NCBI GenBank assembly: GCA_963662175.1
Contig: OY759224.1
Span: forward strand, 24,003,489 to 24,067,488
Direction of reading: 5' to 3'
DNA: 64,000 nt
From: Aradus depressus
Taxonomy: Eukaryota > Arthropoda > Insecta > Hemiptera > Aradidae
Below the pieces are notes generated by a model. The model was not told where the DNA came from, made no database searches, and saw only the letters and a program-made list of their open reading frames with translations. The position numbers were made by a program, and so were the translations under genes. How positions within the stretch are numbered: the stretch's first letter is position 1; each line of letters begins with the position of its first letter. Positions 60,059-64,000 of this stretch are shown one piece after another.

Positions 60059-61020
60059 TACTAGCAGTAATACCCGGCGTTGCCCGGGGAACTTTGAATT
60101 TTCTCTCAATATCTTCTGTAAGTCTATTCAATCCTTCGACACCACATTCATGATGTTATAATTTTCGATTATTCATACGGAATAAGGCTTATAGTCCTTC
60201 AACTATAGTAACGCTAGTAAGTTTTTAAGACCCCTAGGCACCACAGCTAGTATGCGCCTTTCAACGGCGGAAACCCCAGCTAGTGAATACTTGGCATCGC
60301 TGGGCACCACAGCTAGTAAGAAGTTAGGAACGCTGACGGCGGACCCCACAACTAGTACGTAGTTAGGAACGCTGGGCACCACAGCTAGTATGTGCCTTGC
60401 GACGGCGAACACCACATTTAGTACGTAGTTAGGAACGCTGGGCACCACGGCTAGTATGTTCCTTGCAACAGCGGACCCCACAGCGAATACATAGTTACTA
60501 CTACATGTGAAATTCATGACAATCCGATTACCCTTTAATCAATCAGCATTTTTTTATGCTTTGCTCCCCCCCCCCCCCTGTTAAATTTTTGAAGATGTCA
60601 CATAGTGTATTTTTCTATTTGGCCATCAAGAATACTACATAAAAAATTCCATGACAATCCGATCATCCTATCACTATCTTCAAATTTACGCCTACCCCAC
60701 AACCCCCCTCCCGTTCAAAATTTTGGGACGCCACACACCTTTTTTTCCTTTTTGGCTTTTAAAAATACTACATGTGAAATTTCATGACAATTCGACCATT
60801 AGTTAGTGAGTTAGCACTATTTATATACTTAGGCCCCCCTTACTACCCCCCCTCCCGATCAAAATTTTGGGACGCGACATAGCCTATTATTCAATCGGGC
60901 TCAAAAGAATGCTACATGTGAAGTTTCATAAAAATCCGTCCAGCCGTATGGGCGTGATGCTGGAACAAACATACAAACACACAAACCCACAAACCCCGTT
61001 TCAGCTTTATTAATATAGAC
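60059..61020 (+). repeat. 'CCCGGCGTTGCCCGGG' element, copy 2, with minisatellite
   Basis: It starts like copy 1 (TACTAGCAGTAATACCCGGC, identical for about 150 bp), then carries a short 66-bp minisatellite (60220-60490), three or four modules of about 135 bp (TACTACATGTGAAATTTCAT … C tract … CAAAATTTTGGGACG), and ends AAATCCGTCCAGCCGTATGG … TCAGCTTTATTAATATAGAC. Confidence 0.8.
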
Positions 61021-61149
61021 TTGAACGTTCCGCTCAACATAGGGTACGTGACATCACCCAACACTCCTACCAACTTCCTACTACCATCTCCAAAGCCCAC
61101 TTATATTCCACATTTCTTCCTTGATAATGTTAGTAGAAACGAAACGGTA

Positions 61150-61760
61150 ACTTATTTTATCATACATATGGAGTCTATCGAGCTCAGGATCGCCACTTAG
61201 AAATCTAGCCAAGGCACTTAGGTCAGATATTTTATTCGGGAAGATAAAAATAAATTTGAGCACGTCGTCCTTCGGTTTGGACTTTAAGCTATGATCGAGG
61301 GCCTTTTCGTATGTCGGGTACTCGATAATGAGTCGTATGTTACGTATCTAAACCTGGGTAGTTGAAATTTCATTTGCGTTAAAAATAACTTGAGCACGTC
61401 GTCCTTCGGTTTGGACTCTAAGCTATGATCGAGGGCTTTTTCGTATGTCAGGTACTCGATAATGAGTCGTATGTTACGTATCTAAACCTGGGTAGCTGAA
61501 ATTTCCCTTAGGTTAAAAATAAATTTGAGCACGTCGTCCTTCGGATGGGACTTCCCCGATATATCTGAATCTGTATATCAGTTTTAACAAATATTAATAT
61601 TAAAAACCGTTTAAAAGCGAGAAATTTGAAGAATGGAGTTTACCGAGCTCAGGATCGCCATTTAGAAATCTAGCCAAGTCACTTAGGTCAGATGTTTTAA
61701 TCGGGAAGATAAAAATAACTTTGAGCACGTCGTCCTTCGGATGGGGCTTTTCCGATACAT
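61150..61760 (+). repeat. Tandemly repeated SINE-body-like units
   Basis: GAGCACGTCGTCCTTCGG starts at 61258, 61392, 61527 and 61723, with GTACTCGATAATGAGTCG after the first two. The period is about 135 bp for three units. The units match the SINE body (CACGCCGTCCTTCGGATGGG…GGTACTCGTTAAAGA), not the tRNA head. Confidence 0.8.
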
Positions 61761-61831
61761 CTGAATCTTTCTTTGGTTGACCATCTTCGTTTCTGGATGC
61801 TGCCTATCTACCAACATAGCTGTATTAATTT

Positions 61832-63250
61832 GCAACAGCGGACACCACAGCTAGTACGAAGTTAGGAACCCTGGGCACCACATCTAGTATGTGCCTTGCA
61901 ACAGCGGACCCCACAGCTAGTACGAAGTTCGGAACGCTGAGCACCACATCTAGTTTGTGCCTTGCAACAGCGGACCCCACAGGTAGTACGAAGTTCGGAA
62001 CGCTGAGCACCACATCTAGTTTGTGCCTTGCAACAGCGGACCCCACAGCTAGTACGAAGTTCGGAACGCTGAGCACCACATCTAGTATGTGCCTTGCAAC
62101 AGCGGACACCACAGCTAGTACGAAGTTAGGAACCCTGGGCACCACATCTAGTTTGTGCCTTGCAACAGCGGACCCCACAGCTAGTACGAAGTTCGGAACG
62201 CTGAGCACCACATCTAGTATGTGCCTTGCAACAGCGGACACCACAGCTAGTACGAAGTTAGGAACCCTGGGCACCACATCTAGTATGTGCCTTGCAACAG
62301 CGGACCCCACAGCTAGTACGAAGTTCGGAACGCTGGGCAACACATTCTAGTTTGTGCCTTGCAACAGCGGTCACCACAGCTAGTACGAAGTTAGGAACCC
62401 TGGGCACCACATCTAGTATGTGCCTTGCAACAGCGGACCCCACAGCTAGTACGAAGTTCGGAACGCTGGGCAACACATCTAGTATGTGCCTTGCAACAGC
62501 GGACCCCACAGCTAGTACGAAGTTAGGAACGCTGAGCACCACATCTAGTATGTGCCTTGCAACAGCGGACACCACAGCTAGTACGAAGTTAGGAACCCTG
62601 GGCACCACATCTAGTATGTGCCTTGCAACAGCGGACCCCACAGCTAGTATGAAGTTAGGAACGCTGAGCACCACATCTAGTTTGTGCCTTGCAACAGCGG
62701 ACACCACAGCTAGTACGAAGTTAGGAACGCTGGGCAACACAGCTAGTAAGTGTTTTGTAACAGCGGACCCCACAGCTAGTACGAAGTTAGGAACCCTGGG
62801 CACCACATCTAGTATGTGCCTTGCAACAGCGGACACCACAGCTAGTACGAAGTTAGGAACGCTGGGCAACACAGCTAGTAAGTGCCTTGCAACAGCGGAC
62901 CCCACAGCTAGTATGAAGTTAGGAACGCTGAGCACCACATCTAGTATGTGCCTTGCAAGAGCGGACCCCACAGCTAGTACGAAGTTAGGAACGCTGAGCA
63001 CCACATCTAGTTTGTGCCTTGCAACAGCGGACACCACAGCTAGTACGAAGTTAGGAACCCTGGGCACCACATCTAGTATGTGCCTTGCAACAGCGAACCC
63101 CACAGCTAGTACGAAGTTCGGAACGCTGGGCAACACAGCTAGTAAGTGTTTTGTAACAGCGGACCCCATAGATACTACATAGTTAGGAACGCTGGGCATC
63201 ACAGCTAGTAAATGTCTTGCAACAGTGAACCCCACAGCGAATACATAGTT
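61832..63250. repeat. 66-bp minisatellite, about 21 units (dimer of 33 bp)
   Basis: Each unit joins a 33-bp A half (CTAGTATGTGCCTTGCAACA…) and a 33-bp B half (CTAGTACGAAGTTAGGAACG…). Both begin CTAGTA and end CCACA(G/T). Because 66 is divisible by 3 and no stops arise, frames stay open on both strands: minus 63274-62258 (338 codons, period 22, VPNFVLAVGSAVARHILDVV) and plus 62292-63182. An extra base near 62346 shifts both strands' frames at the same unit. Not accepted as a gene. Confidence 0.93.
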
Positions 63251-64000
63251 ACTACTACTACATGTGAAATTCATGACAATCCGATTGCCCTTTAATCATT
63301 CAGCATTATTTTTATGCTTAGCCCCCCCCCCCCCCTCCAAATTTTTAAGATGTCACATAGTGTATTTTTCTATTTGGCCATCAAGAATACTACATGTGAA
63401 ATTCCATGACAATCCAATCATCCGTTAATGACCTATCACTATCTTCAAATTTAGGCCTACCCCCATAACCCCCCTCCCGTTCACAATTTTTTGATGTCAA
63501 ACACCCTATTTTTCTATTTGGCCTTTATGAATACTACATGTGAAATTTCGTGACAATCCGATCATCCGTTAATGACTTATCACTATACTTATACTTAGGC
63601 CCCCATCAATCCATCCTCCCGTTCAAAATTTTGTGACTTATACACCCTATATTGGCTTTTAAGAATACTACATGTGAAATTCCATGACAATACGACCACC
63701 CGTTAATGAGCTACCACTATATTTATACTTAGCCCCCCCCCCCCCCCCCCCCCCCCCAACAACCCCCCCTTCCTTTCAAAACTTTGGGTCGCCACACACC
63801 TTTTTTTTTTACTACATGTGAAACTTCGTGACAATGCGACCACCCGTTAATGAGCTAGCTCTATATTTATACTTAGGCCCCCCCACAACCCCCCCTCCCG
63901 TTCAAAACTTTGGGACGCCACACACCTTATTTTTTTATTTGGCCTTCAGGAATACTACATGGGAAATTTCGTGACAATGCGACCACCCGTTAATGAGCTA
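63251..64000 (+). repeat. 'CCCGGCG' element, copy 3 (runs off the window)
   Basis: Six modules of about 140 bp, each with TACTACATGTGAAATT, ATGACAATCCGATCATCCGT and a C tract, follow the minisatellite as in copy 2. The 5' part is missing and the 3' end lies beyond the window. Confidence 0.85.

Noticed and set aside
60059..60110. CCCGGCGTTGCCCGGG hairpin as a terminator
   Set aside because: It is part of an interspersed eukaryotic repeat, present at the same place in copy 1 at 50.6 kb.
61889..63182. Plus-strand open frames of 153 and 296 codons
   Set aside because: Same minisatellite read on the other strand. There is no start context, splice signals or non-repeat sequence.
62258..63274. 338-codon minus-strand open frame
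   Set aside because: It is entirely 66-bp minisatellite. The opposite strand is equally open and the shared frameshift near 62346 shows the openness is a by-product of the period.

Overview
The window is AT-rich animal DNA, almost certainly from an arthropod and probably an insect. Genes are split into short exons with GT-AG introns. The dominant SINE ends in CCTAACCTAA, which resembles the insect telomere motif. Mariner, hAT, pogo-like, Transib-like, jockey-like and I-like elements are all present. I cannot name the species.

Two host genes are supported. (1) On the + strand, 26036-44724, thirteen in-frame exons encode a fatty-acid transport protein / very-long-chain acyl-CoA synthetase (SLC27A/FATP family). 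The 13 exons give 582 codons with intact AMP-binding and FATP signature motifs. The first coding exon, expected to carry the N-terminal membrane segment, was not found. (2) On the - strand, 55491-46869, four small exons encode a complete 144-residue NDUFB9 (complex I B22, LYR-family subunit). The two genes converge, with stop codons about 2.1 kb apart. I found no functional link between them beyond mitochondrial/lipid energy metabolism.

Everything else is mobile or repetitive DNA. From 0 to 26 kb there are SINE copies, a dispersed 'ATCGATACATTCATTA' repeat, LINE tails, a Transib-like element (18.1-19.05 kb), a hAT derivative (19.6-20.2 kb), a jockey-like fragment split by a SINE (21.36-22.4 kb), a hairpin element (22.7 kb) and a 34-bp palindromic tandem array (23.5-24.2 kb). 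The FATP introns hold more SINEs, LINE RNase H fragments, a pogo-like MITE and foldbacks. From 46 to 56 kb lie the NDUFB9 introns, more foldbacks, a Harbinger-like MITE and two mariner remnants. From 58 to 64 kb there is a decayed zinc-finger ORF and a repeat family carrying a 66-bp minisatellite that is open on both strands.

The most interesting signal is a set of at least three unrelated repeat families whose arms carry the hammerhead-ribozyme core: CUGANGA, a stem (several with a GNRA-type loop), GAAA, a very short often self-complementary stem III, then an NUH cleavage triplet. This recalls the hammerheads known in Penelope-like elements and retrozymes, here arranged as inverted pairs.
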